Positions 1-7,085 of a stretch of 12,106 nucleotides of DNA are shown here, in pieces. The stretch's first letter is position 1, and every line of letters starts with the position of its first letter. The notes under the pieces are model-generated. The model was not told the DNA's origin and did not search any database. It saw only the letters and a list, made by a program, of their open reading frames with translations. The stretch spans positions 1 through 12,106 of the forward strand of contig CAKMZE010000064.1 in NCBI GenBank assembly GCA_929200295.1, written 5' to 3'. The stretch is from an uncultured Alphaproteobacteria bacterium. Its GTDB lineage: Bacteria; Pseudomonadota; Alphaproteobacteria; Rhodobacterales; Rhodobacteraceae. Both the position numbers and the translations under genes were made by a program.

Positions 1-69
1 CACCACTGGGGGCCAGCCCCCAGACCCCCGGGATATTTCAAAACCTAAGAATGGGGCGTCACCCGCGGA
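1..69. repeat. Intergenic edge with GC-rich inverted repeat
   Basis: This short non-coding stretch follows the stop codon of the FAD-linked oxidoreductase, which is transcribed leftwards. Positions 6-23 form an 8-bp inverted repeat (CTGGGGGC and GCCCCCAG) around a 2-base centre. Beside it lies ACCCCCGGGATAT. I remember similar C/G-run palindromes next to 'GGGATATTT' as dispersed intergenic repeats in Rhodobacteraceae, but that is memory and was not checked. No T-tract follows on the minus strand, so it is at best a weak terminator. It may end the long minus-strand transcript or stabilise its 3' end. The repeat may continue beyond the window edge. Confidence 0.45.
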
Positions 70-1479
70 TTATTCAATATCTCCTAAAACGGCACCGGGG
101 TTCATAATACCTATTGGATCCAATGCCTGCTTGATCGCTTGCATCATCGCGCGTTTTGTTGGGTCTGAATATTTGACAAGATCAGGAACCTTGAGCCTGC
201 CGATCCCGTGTTCGGCACTCACTGAGCCGCCCATCTGATGCACGAGATCATGCACACAAGATTTTACGACATCGCGGAGCTCTTCGTAATCAGCGCGGGT
301 TTTGCCCTGCGCCGGGAAAACATTGTAATGCAGATTACCATCGCCCAGATGGCCAAAGCAATTGATCCGGAAATCTGCAATATCGCGCAAGGCGGTGCCT
401 GCTTGGGTGATAAACTGTGGCACCATTGAGAGCGGCACAGAGATATCATGAGATGAAACAGAGCCTGTCCTGCGGTTCGCCTCGGGGATGCTTTCACGCA
501 CAGTCCAGAACGCTTGGCGCTGTGCTGCCGATTGCGCGATAACCCCATCTGTCACAAGATCCGCCTCTGATGCCGCAGCGAACAATGCCATCAGCGCATC
601 ATCGGGCGCGCGGCCATTGGGCAGGCCCACATCGATGAGCACCATCCATTCTGGGGTCTGCGCGAAAGGATGCTTCACCTCTGGGCCTGTTTCGGACAGG
701 AAATCGAGCCCTTGTCTATGGATCAGCTCAAACGCAGACAACCCATCGCCAATGTGTTCGCCCGCCAAACCCAGCAAGGCAAGCGCCGCATCCGGATTTG
801 GCACAGCCATAAACGCCGCGCCAACATGCGCAGGCTGCGGCACAGTTTTCAAGGCAGCGGCGGTGATCACACCCAATGTGCCCTCAGCACCAATGATCAG
901 ATCGCGCAGGTCATAGCCAGTGTTGTCTTTGCGCAAACGCGTGAGCCCATGCCAGATACTGCCATCAGGGCGCACAACCTCGAGCCCGAGACAAAGCGCG
1001 CGGGCGTTTCCATAGCGCAGCACATTGACGCCACCCGCATTCGTGGCAAGCAATCCACCGATGCGCGCCGATCCTTCGGACGCGAGCGAAAGCGGGAACA
1101 GACGATCCACCTGAGAGACCGCCGCTTGGACATCAGCTAATATGCATCCTGCCTCGGCGATGATGACATTTTCTGATGGGTAAAGGTCGCGTATTTTGTT
1201 CATACGTTCGAGCGATAGAATGACGGGCTGTGGCCCATCTGGCATGATCTGACCACCCACAAGACCTGTGCCACCGCCATAGGGGATCACACCGACACGC
1301 GCTGCATGGCACGCGCGCAGAATATGCGCGACCTCATCTGTGGATGCTGGGGCCAGAACGACCCCCTGCCCGGCCCAGCGCCCCCGGGGCTCACGCAAGT
1401 AGCTATCGGTTGCGTCTTTACGTGCCGCGGGTGCAAGCCCCAAGCTTGCAATAAATTCAGGGGTTGCTGCATTTAACAT
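70..1479 (-). CDS. FAD-linked oxidoreductase, GlcD / D-2-hydroxyacid dehydrogenase type
   Basis: This is a cytoplasmic flavoprotein of the vanillyl-alcohol-oxidase superfamily, probably oxidising a D-2-hydroxyacid such as D-lactate, glycolate or D-2-hydroxyglutarate. The sequence does not settle the substrate. Residue numbers assume a 469-residue protein starting at the ATG at 1479. The FAD-binding loop PYGGGTGLVGG is near residues 66-76, followed by ASEGSARIGG and NAGG, and GAEGTLG closes the FAD domain. The C-terminal FAD-oxidase domain carries HLGDGNLHYN (about 377-386) and SAEHGIG (about 421-427), both characteristic of D-lactate and D-2-hydroxyglutarate dehydrogenases. Length is normal for a single-subunit enzyme. 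No iron-sulfur GlcF-like partner is adjacent. An alternative TTG start at 1515 would add 12 residues; neither start has a strong Shine-Dalgarno. The gene lies 83 bases after the acetyltransferase and may be the last gene of the operon or have its own promoter. Confidence 0.9.
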   Translation of the reverse strand: MLNAATPEFIASLGLAPAARKDATDSYLREPRGRWAGQGVVLAPASTDEVAHILRACHAARVGVIPYGGGTGLVGGQIMPDGPQPVILSLERMNKIRDLYPSENVIIAEAGCILADVQAAVSQVDRLFPLSLASEGSARIGGLLATNAGGVNVLRYGNARALCLGLEVVRPDGSIWHGLTRLRKDNTGYDLRDLIIGAEGTLGVITAAALKTVPQPAHVGAAFMAVPNPDAALALLGLAGEHIGDGLSAFELIHRQGLDFLSETGPEVKHPFAQTPEWMVLIDVGLPNGRAPDDALMALFAAASEADLVTDGVIAQSAAQRQAFWTVRESIPEANRRTGSVSSHDISVPLSMVPQFITQAGTALRDIADFRINCFGHLGDGNLHYNVFPAQGKTRADYEELRDVVKSCVHDLVHQMGGSVSAEHGIGRLKVPDLVKYSDPTKRAMMQAIKQALDPIGIMNPGAVLGDIE

Positions 1480-1562
1480 AGCTATTTGTGTTTCACTGAC
1501 CGGGCGTGAGATCAAGCCCAGAGCAGGACAAATATCACCCTGAGTGCCGTTACAGGATGCGC

Positions 1563-2147
1563 TTAGCCCACATCTGTTTTGCCGCGACGGTCATGACGCA
1601 AATTGGCATAGAGCACATGATTGCGCCAGCGTCCGTTGATCTGCAGATAGCTTTGCGCCACGCCCTCGTATTTATAGCCGCATTGCTCGAGCAATCTGCG
1701 TGATGGTGTGTTCTCTGGCAAACACCCTGCCTCAACGCGACTGATATCAAGGGTAGTAAACGCGTAATGCACCACCGCTTCGAGCGCCTCGCGCATGTAC
1801 CCTAACCGCGCATATGGGGCGCCGATCCAATAACCTGTTGTCCCGGCTTGGGCCGGTCCTTTGCGTATGTGATCAAGTGTGATCGCACCGATAAAGGCTT
1901 CATCGTCGCGTTTGAACAAGAACAAGGGAACCGCAGAGCCGGAATGCACCGCCCTTTGCGCCCAATATACCCGGTTGGTAAAGGCCCGGCGCGTCAAATG
2001 ATCCTTGGACCAGCGCGGCTCCCATGGGGCAAGAAACGGCTCTGACTGCGCCCGCAAGGCCGCCCATGCACGAAAATCACTATGCTGCGGCGGCCTGAGG
2101 CTTAATCGCTCTGTTTCAAGACGTATCTTGCGGCGCAGGCCTAGCAT
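1563..2147 (-). CDS. GNAT-family N-acetyltransferase, RimJ/RimL-like
   Basis: This 194-residue protein belongs to the GNAT acetyltransferases, closest in look to the RimJ/RimL type that acetylates protein N-termini using acetyl-CoA. Seen in the sequence: the N-terminal ETERLSLRPPQHSDF start typical of RimJ, the YWIGAPYARLGYMREAL stretch corresponding to the acetyl-CoA loop (usually Q/RxxGxG/A, here RLGYM), and the C-terminal NTPSRRLLEQCGYKYEG motif followed by a strand with R-x-H-V-L-Y. Target specificity cannot be read from sequence. Its ATG overlaps the last base of the upstream M16 peptidase stop codon (TAATG), so the two are translationally coupled. It is most likely a protein-modification enzyme, but small-molecule acetylation is possible. 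Confidence 0.88.
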   Translation of the reverse strand: MLGLRRKIRLETERLSLRPPQHSDFRAWAALRAQSEPFLAPWEPRWSKDHLTRRAFTNRVYWAQRAVHSGSAVPLFLFKRDDEAFIGAITLDHIRKGPAQAGTTGYWIGAPYARLGYMREALEAVVHYAFTTLDISRVEAGCLPENTPSRRLLEQCGYKYEGVAQSYLQINGRWRNHVLYANLRHDRRGKTDVG

Positions 2148-3415
2148 TAGGCCACCAAACGGGCTTTCAGCGCATCAAGGGTTGGTGCTGCCTCGGCCGG
2201 ACCATAGAGCGCCATCGCCGCCCCGGCCTGCGTTGCAATCTCGCCCGCGAATGAACGCACATCCCCTGTTGTGACCGCATCAATGCTTGTGATTGTTTCG
2301 TCAAGGCTGGGGATACGCCCCCAAATCGACCAGAGCCGCGCCAAGCGTTCGGCCCGGTTTGATGGGCTCTCGAGCCCCATCAACAACCCTGCTTTCATCT
2401 GCGCACGAGCACGGGCGACCTCAGCGGCACTCATATCATCTGCTGCGCGCTTCATCTCGTCGATTGTCACATTGGCAAGCTCAGAAATCTGTTCGGCACT
2501 GGTGCCTGCATAAAATGTCGTGAGCCCCGTGTCCTCATAAGCGCCCGCCTGCGCAAAGATCGTGTAGCATAGCCCACGGTTTTCGCGAATTTCTTGGAAG
2601 AGCCGCGATGACATGCCACCCCCCATCACAGAGGCATAGATTTGCGCGGTGTAAATCATCGGGTCACGGTAATCTGGTCCCTCAAGCGCGAGGGCGAAAT
2701 GGACCTGCTCAAGATCCTTGATCTCACGACGTTCCCCGCCGCCAAAGGCTGCGGGCTGGATCACATTATCAGAGCGGATCACAGCCGAAAGATGCCCAAA
2801 AAGCGCCTCGGCTTGGGCGACGATCTCATCATGATTGACCGCACCTGCCGCGACCAAGATCATCTGCCCCGGCCCGTAATGCTCTGCCACAAACCCATCG
2901 AGATCATCGCGCGAAAACTGGCTGACACGTTCCGCGGGCCCCAAGATCGTGCGGCCTAATGCTTGCTCTGGGTAGGCCACCTCTTGTAGCCAATCAAACA
3001 CGATATCATCTGGCGTATCATAGGTTTGACCGATCTCTTGCAAGATCACGCCACGCTCGACCTCGATTTCATCGGGATCAAAAACCGGGTTGAGCAAAAT
3101 ATCCGAGATCACATCCAACCCGAGCGTCACATCGTCCTCGAGCACACGGGCGTAATAGGCTGTCATTTCACGCGATGTATAGGCGTTGATATATCCGCCG
3201 ACGTCTTCAATCGCCTCAGCGATTTGCAGAGCAGTGCGTGTCTTTGTTCCCTTAAACGCCATATGTTCAAGAAAATGCGCAATGCCATTTTGTTCAATGC
3301 GTTCATGGCGCCCACCGGCTTGCACCCAGATGCCAATTGATGTGGATTTCAATCCGGGCATCTGTTCGGTGATAATTTGAAAACCGTTAGAAAGCTGGTG
3401 GGTTTGGATGGTCAC
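2147..3415 (-). CDS. M16-family zinc metallopeptidase (processing-peptidase type)
   Basis: This 422-residue single-subunit M16B peptidase is related to the mitochondrial processing peptidase beta subunit and to bacterial PepR/YmxG. The inverted zinc motif HFLEH is at residues 47-51, with His47 and His51 as ligands and Glu50 as catalytic base. The third ligand is probably Glu127 in RGVILQEIG, at the distance expected for the family. The C-terminal half has the family's GGGMSSRLFQEIRE and RGLCYTIFA segments, which supports an active catalytic subunit. There is no signal peptide, so a cytoplasmic location is likely. The start is GTG at 3415, overlapping the thrC stop (GTGA) with AAGGAA upstream. 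The protein begins MTIQTHQLSNGFQI, as relatives do. Substrates are unknown. Its place after thrC is a conserved alphaproteobacterial arrangement as I recall it. Confidence 0.93.
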   Translation of the reverse strand: MTIQTHQLSNGFQIITEQMPGLKSTSIGIWVQAGGRHERIEQNGIAHFLEHMAFKGTKTRTALQIAEAIEDVGGYINAYTSREMTAYYARVLEDDVTLGLDVISDILLNPVFDPDEIEVERGVILQEIGQTYDTPDDIVFDWLQEVAYPEQALGRTILGPAERVSQFSRDDLDGFVAEHYGPGQMILVAAGAVNHDEIVAQAEALFGHLSAVIRSDNVIQPAAFGGGERREIKDLEQVHFALALEGPDYRDPMIYTAQIYASVMGGGMSSRLFQEIRENRGLCYTIFAQAGAYEDTGLTTFYAGTSAEQISELANVTIDEMKRAADDMSAAEVARARAQMKAGLLMGLESPSNRAERLARLWSIWGRIPSLDETITSIDAVTTGDVRSFAGEIATQAGAAMALYGPAEAAPTLDALKARLVA

Positions 3416-4797
3416 TGGGCGATCCGTTCCTTGATAAACGTTTGAAGTGCGTTAAGATCATTTGCCACGCGCGTTACACGTTCGGGCTTTTCGTAAATAT
3501 CAGCCATGCGATCAGGTAAATCGGCTGTTATGCCGCTTGCGTCTTTGACTGCATCTGGGAACTTTGCCGGATGCGCTGTTGCCAATGTGATCATGGGCGT
3601 ATCGCCTTGAAAGGTTTGTGCCACATGAACACCAACAGCCGAATGCGGGCACAACAGCTCGCCACTTTCAGCCAAGCTCGCTTTGATCTGCGAACGGGTA
3701 TCAGCCTCAGAGGCGCGACCAGACAGGTAAGTTGTCTTGAGCGCCTCATAGGCGCCTTGGCTGATCGTAAAACCACCCGAGCTGAGCGCTTGCATATCTG
3801 CCGCAACAGCCGAAGTATCCCCGCCGTAGGCGTAATAGAGAGCACGCTCAAAGTTGCTGCTCACTTGGATATCCATAGAGGGGCTGATCGATGGCACGAC
3901 CCCCTCTTTCACATAGGCGCCTGTGTCTAATGTGCGGTGTAAAATATCGTTTTGGTTCGTCGCAACGACGAGATCTTTGATCGGCAGCCCCATCTGCTTT
4001 GCAATATATCCCGCAAAAATATCGCCGAAATTCCCGGTGGGCACAGTAAAGGACACCTGTCGATGCGGCGCGCCCAGCGCAACAGCGCTTGTGAAATAAT
4101 AAACCACCTGCGCCAAAACTCGGCCCCAGTTGATTGAATTCACACCTGCCAGCGACACCGCCTCGCGAAACTCAAAATCATTGAACATATCTTTGACGGC
4201 GGCCTGGCAATCATCAAAGTCACCATCCACCGCAATCGCGTGCACGTTGCTTTCTTGCGGCGTGGTCATCTGGCGGCGCTGCACCTCGGAAACGCGCCCA
4301 TGTGGGTAGAGGATGAACACATCCACATTCGACAATCCGCGAAACGCTTCGATTGCTGCAGATCCAGTATCACCCGAGGTTGCGCCAACGATCGTGACGC
4401 GGTCACCAGATCGCGCAAGTGCTGCCTGAAACATTTGCCCGATCAGCTGCATCGCGAAATCTTTGAACGCGAGTGTCGGTCCGTGAAACAGCTCTGCCAG
4501 GAAATGGTTCGGGGCCAGCTGTACCAAGGGCGCACGCGCCGCGTGGTCAAAGCCCTGATAGGCCTGTGCAATCAGCTGTTTAAACTGCGCATCATCGAAC
4601 GTATCGCCGATAAACGGGCGCATGACGCGAAACGCAATCTCTTCATAGCTTTTGCCAGCCATCGCGGCGATGTCAGATGCGGCAAGATGTGGAATTGTAT
4701 CTGGCAGATATAATCCACCATCGCGGGCAAGCCCTGTGAGCATGGCTTGCTCAAAGCTCAGCGCGGGTGCCGTGCCACGGGTTGAAATATAGCGCAT
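3412..4797 (-). CDS. thrC: Threonine synthase
   Basis: ThrC converts O-phospho-L-homoserine to L-threonine and phosphate, the last step of threonine biosynthesis, in the cytoplasm with pyridoxal phosphate. The protein has 461 residues, the length of the longer E. coli/yeast-type class. It opens with MRYISTRG, as these enzymes do. The PLP-binding lysine is Lys112 in GPTLAFKDFA, and the phosphate/PLP-binding loop GATSGDTGSAA is at about residues 138-148. SINWGRVLAQVVYY and the VPTGNFGDIFAGY loop are also class features. The ATG lies one base after the SURF1 stop, with AAAGGGA eight bases upstream inside SURF1, so translation is well supported. It is an amino-acid biosynthetic gene inside a respiratory operon with no leader peptide of its own, so regulation is presumably that of the operon. 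Confidence 0.97.
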   Translation of the reverse strand: MRYISTRGTAPALSFEQAMLTGLARDGGLYLPDTIPHLAASDIAAMAGKSYEEIAFRVMRPFIGDTFDDAQFKQLIAQAYQGFDHAARAPLVQLAPNHFLAELFHGPTLAFKDFAMQLIGQMFQAALARSGDRVTIVGATSGDTGSAAIEAFRGLSNVDVFILYPHGRVSEVQRRQMTTPQESNVHAIAVDGDFDDCQAAVKDMFNDFEFREAVSLAGVNSINWGRVLAQVVYYFTSAVALGAPHRQVSFTVPTGNFGDIFAGYIAKQMGLPIKDLVVATNQNDILHRTLDTGAYVKEGVVPSISPSMDIQVSSNFERALYYAYGGDTSAVAADMQALSSGGFTISQGAYEALKTTYLSGRASEADTRSQIKASLAESGELLCPHSAVGVHVAQTFQGDTPMITLATAHPAKFPDAVKDASGITADLPDRMADIYEKPERVTRVANDLNALQTFIKERIAQ

Positions 4798-4798
4798 A

Positions 4799-5494
4799 TC
4801 AGCGGTCCCTTTGACGTATGCGAACGATCCAATACGCAGTCATCACCAACCAAACGAATGCCAATGAAAACCATGTGATTGCGTAATTGAGGTGGTCGTT
4901 CTTGATCGCGCGGGAGTCAAGCGGCAATGGCTGAAACAGCGGCGTTTGTGGCCTGTTATCTGCATTCATATGGGTATAATCGCGCGCCACAACCAATATC
5001 GGCTCTGTGCGCAAATGGGCGGCCATATCTGGGACATGGCGCGCAAACCAGATCCCCTTGGGATCGGGCTCTGGTGTCCAGCTATCTTTTTCATCAGGCC
5101 AATGCAGATTGCCGATGATATTCAGATGGTCTTGGGCCTGCTCAGGCTTTGCGGGCCAATCAAGCGAAACCCACCCGAGATCAAGCATCACCCTGCGCCC
5201 GGCTTCGGTTTCAAACGCTTGGATATAACGATACCCCGGCCCCAGCCCCTTTGGCGTGACAAGGATAAATATCGGCGCACCCGTCAGTGTGCCCGTCAGC
5301 TCTACCGGCAGGTATTGATCCGCATCAGGGTCAGATGTGAGAGGGACCGCAGTGGGTTTTGCCGTGATCCGCGCATCAATCGCCGTCAAAATTTCCGTTT
5401 TCCAGGCAAGACGTTGCAATTGCCAATTGCCTAGCCCCAAAAGAATTGCACAGCCAATCACTCCAAGCAGAATGGGAAAGACAATCTTGCGCAA
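4799..5494 (-). CDS. surf1: SURF1 family cytochrome c oxidase assembly protein
   Basis: SURF1 (Shy1 in yeast) is an inner-membrane factor that helps insert heme a into oxidase subunit I; in Paracoccus it binds heme a. The 231-residue product has the family's two-helix plan. One transmembrane segment is at about residues 4-22, running into the signature LGNWQLQRLAWK. A periplasmic domain contains GPGYRYIQAF and RVMLDLGWV. A second helix near residues 205-227 is preceded by HLNYAITWFSLA. The start is a TTG at 5494: AAGGG lies seven bases upstream, and no other in-frame start precedes the first helix. It is separated from ctaE by 132 bases containing three hairpins, while thrC follows one base after its stop. 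The rare start codon suggests modest expression compared with the oxidase subunits. Confidence 0.94.
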   Translation of the reverse strand: MRKIVFPILLGVIGCAILLGLGNWQLQRLAWKTEILTAIDARITAKPTAVPLTSDPDADQYLPVELTGTLTGAPIFILVTPKGLGPGYRYIQAFETEAGRRVMLDLGWVSLDWPAKPEQAQDHLNIIGNLHWPDEKDSWTPEPDPKGIWFARHVPDMAAHLRTEPILVVARDYTHMNADNRPQTPLFQPLPLDSRAIKNDHLNYAITWFSLAFVWLVMTAYWIVRIRQRDR

Positions 5495-5506
5495 GCTGGG
5501 GCCCTT

Positions 5507-5544
5507 TCAAAGAAACACGCGCGAGAGTTGATTACTCTCGCGCG
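5507..5544 (-). terminator. Candidate intrinsic terminator or attenuator after ctaE
   Basis: Read on the minus strand there is a perfect 11-bp stem (5518-5528 with 5534-5544, arms CGCGCGAGAGT and ACTCTCGCGCG) and a 5-base loop. It is followed immediately by TGTTTCTTTG, a moderately U-rich tract. It lies between the ctaE stop and the SURF1 Shine-Dalgarno, so it could end or attenuate transcription after the oxidase structural genes, leaving SURF1-thrC and the genes beyond at lower level. The T-run is interrupted by C and G, so full termination is uncertain. Confidence 0.5.
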
Positions 5545-5558
5545 CATGTCCTAGCTGT

Positions 5559-5576
5559 TTTCGCAAAGCTGCGAAA
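5559..5576. other. Small perfect hairpin between ctaE and SURF1
   Basis: A 7-bp perfect stem (TTTCGCA at 5559-5565 with TGCGAAA at 5570-5576) encloses a 4-base loop. It is the middle one of three consecutive hairpins in this spacer. No U-tract follows in either direction. It probably acts only as mRNA secondary structure, for instance 3'-end stabilisation of the ctaE message. Confidence 0.4.
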
Positions 5577-5590
5577 CCCTGCAATCTATC

Positions 5591-5617
5591 CTGTAGGGTG
5601 GGTTATGAACCCACCCA
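5591..5617 (+). repeat. Palindromic repeat, copy C (TGTAGGGTGGG family)
   Basis: This extragenic palindrome lies 10 bases beyond the ctaE stop. The head CTGTAGGGTGGG (5591-5602) and tail CCCACCCA (5610-5617) are identical to those of copy B near ctaB. The 7-base core between them is TTATGAA instead of CAATTTG. The stem pairs GGGTGGGTT (5596-5604) with AACCCACCC (5608-5616) around ATG. I remember short palindromes of this type as dispersed REP-like elements in many proteobacteria, which would be mobilised by REP-associated tyrosine transposases. No transposase gene is in this window. Confidence 0.65.
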
Positions 5618-5626
5618 TATCTGACG

Positions 5627-6460
5627 TTAGCCACCCCAGACGTAGACAGCTGCAAATAAGAACAGCCACACCACATCAACAAAGTGCCAATACCACGCGG
5701 CCGCTTCAAATCCGACATGCCGTTCAGGGGTGAAATGCCCCCGCTGTAGCCGCACAAGACAGACCATCAAAAAGATCGTGCCGATCAACACATGGAACCC
5801 ATGGAGGCCGGTCAACATAAAGAAGATCGCGCCATAAATATTACCCGAGAACCCAAAGGCCGCGTGGCTATACTCATAGGCCTGAAACACCGTAAAGATC
5901 GCACCAAGTGCCACCGCGAGGATCAAACCCCACTTCATATCTTGGCGGTTATTTTCATGCACAAGCGCATGGTGCGCCCATGTCGCTGCCATCCCAGAGC
6001 AAAGCAGGATCAACGTATTGATCAATGGCAAATGCCAAGGGTCAAAGGTCTCAATCCCAACCGGTGTCCAAACCCCATCAACCGCGGGCGATTGCGGCCC
6101 CATTGGGTACATCGCATGTTTAAAGAAGGACCAAAACCACGCTGCAAAGAACATAACCTCAGACATAATGAACAGGATAAAGCCATAGCGCAGGCCAATG
6201 CGCACAACAGGCGTATGATCCCCCACTTCGCTTTCCGTGACAACCTCGGCCCACCATGCGTACATCACATAAAGCACGATCAGCAGCCCGACGAGGAACA
6301 TCCAATAATATTCCGCAAAATCAGAGATCGAGTTGATCTGATCGTTATTTTGCATCCCCAGCACACTGCCAAACAGCATGATAAATGCCCCAATCGACCC
6401 GGCTAGCGGCCAGATCGAGGGGTTGAGAATGTGGTAATCGTGGTTTTTTTCATGCGCCAT
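5627..6460 (-). CDS. ctaE: Cytochrome c oxidase subunit III
   Basis: CtaE is the third core subunit of the aa3-type cytochrome c oxidase, a heme-free membrane protein that stabilises subunit I and proton uptake. The 277-residue product has the full seven-helix length. It begins MAHEKNHDYHILNPSIWPL, close to Paracoccus subunit III, then shows the first two helices (about residues 16-65), WWAEVVTES, the EVMFFAAWFWSFF helix with its conserved Glu, ATWAHHAL, and the terminal helix WHFVDVVWLFLFAAVYVWGG (258-277). The ATG has AAGGGA eight bases upstream. It follows ctaG by 25 bases, matching the Paracoccus ctaC-ctaB-ctaG-ctaE order. The gene is intact. It is followed by a structured, non-coding 132-base spacer before SURF1. 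Confidence 0.97.
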   Translation of the reverse strand: MAHEKNHDYHILNPSIWPLAGSIGAFIMLFGSVLGMQNNDQINSISDFAEYYWMFLVGLLIVLYVMYAWWAEVVTESEVGDHTPVVRIGLRYGFILFIMSEVMFFAAWFWSFFKHAMYPMGPQSPAVDGVWTPVGIETFDPWHLPLINTLILLCSGMAATWAHHALVHENNRQDMKWGLILAVALGAIFTVFQAYEYSHAAFGFSGNIYGAIFFMLTGLHGFHVLIGTIFLMVCLVRLQRGHFTPERHVGFEAAAWYWHFVDVVWLFLFAAVYVWGG

Positions 6461-6485
6461 GGTTGTCGTCCCTTAGGGCTGGTCT

Positions 6486-7085
6486 TTAATAGGTTTCTAT
6501 GGCGTCTTGCGCCACGGTTGTCAAAGCTGCTTGCACGTCGTCTTGCGGCAAATCAATCTGGTAGAAGGTATAAGAAAGTGTGATCGTATGCACATATTGG
6601 CCTTCACGATCATCAACAATCTCAGGATCAACGAAAAAGCTCACAGGCATTAGCATCGTTTCGCCCGGCATCAGCACTTGTTCGGTAAAGCAGAAACATT
6701 CGATTTTATCGAAAAAACCGCCGGCTTCATATGGTGTCACATTATAGGCCGCCTGCCCCGCGATAGGCACATCAAGCGGATTATGCGCCTCGTAAAACGC
6801 GAGCCCCGTTTCACCGATACGGATTTCCATTTCACGCACTTCAGGCTTGAACGTCCACGGCATATCGCGCGCAAGAGATGCATCAAACCGGATCTTGATC
6901 GTTTGATCAAGAATTTCATCACTCCCGCTTTGCGCCACATTAGTGGCGCCACCAAACCCAGTTACCCGGCAAAACCAGTCATAAAATGGCACCGATAGCC
7001 AGCTGAGCGAGGCCATGAGCACCACAACGCCTACTGTTTGCGCAGCGGTCCGTTTCGGCCCTTGAAGATGCGCAAAAAGCTTCAT
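6486..7085 (-). CDS. ctaG: Cytochrome c oxidase assembly protein CtaG (Cox11)
   Basis: CtaG/Cox11 is a membrane-anchored copper chaperone that delivers Cu(I) to the CuB centre of oxidase subunit I. The 199-residue protein has a short cytoplasmic N-terminus, one transmembrane helix at about residues 16-36, and a periplasmic immunoglobulin-like domain. The copper-binding pair is Cys130 and Cys132 in the family signature CFCFTEQ. The conserved cysteine after the helix is Cys39 in YDWFC. PVSFFVDPEI and the ITLSYTFY C-terminal strand also match the family. Its ATG overlaps the stop of the preceding small gene by four bases (ATGA), so translation is probably coupled. This is Cox11-type CtaG, not the unrelated Bacillus CtaG. 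Confidence 0.96.
   Translation of the reverse strand: MKLFAHLQGPKRTAAQTVGVVVLMASLSWLSVPFYDWFCRVTGFGGATNVAQSGSDEILDQTIKIRFDASLARDMPWTFKPEVREMEIRIGETGLAFYEAHNPLDVPIAGQAAYNVTPYEAGGFFDKIECFCFTEQVLMPGETMLMPVSFFVDPEIVDDREGQYVHTITLSYTFYQIDLPQDDVQAALTTVAQDAIETY

Noticed and set aside
70..1479. Glycolate oxidase subunit GlcD as a specific assignment
   Set aside because: No GlcE or GlcF partner is adjacent, and the motifs are shared by D-lactate and D-2-hydroxyglutarate dehydrogenases, so only the family is named.
4240..4713. Plus-strand open frame (157 codons) opposite thrC
   Set aside because: Antisense to conserved ThrC motifs, with no family resemblance and no credible ribosome-binding context.
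5792..6406. Long plus-strand open frame (204 codons) opposite ctaE
   Set aside because: It is the antisense of a fully convincing subunit III gene; its translation is rich in Arg, His and Pro with no recognisable domain, typical of shadow frames.
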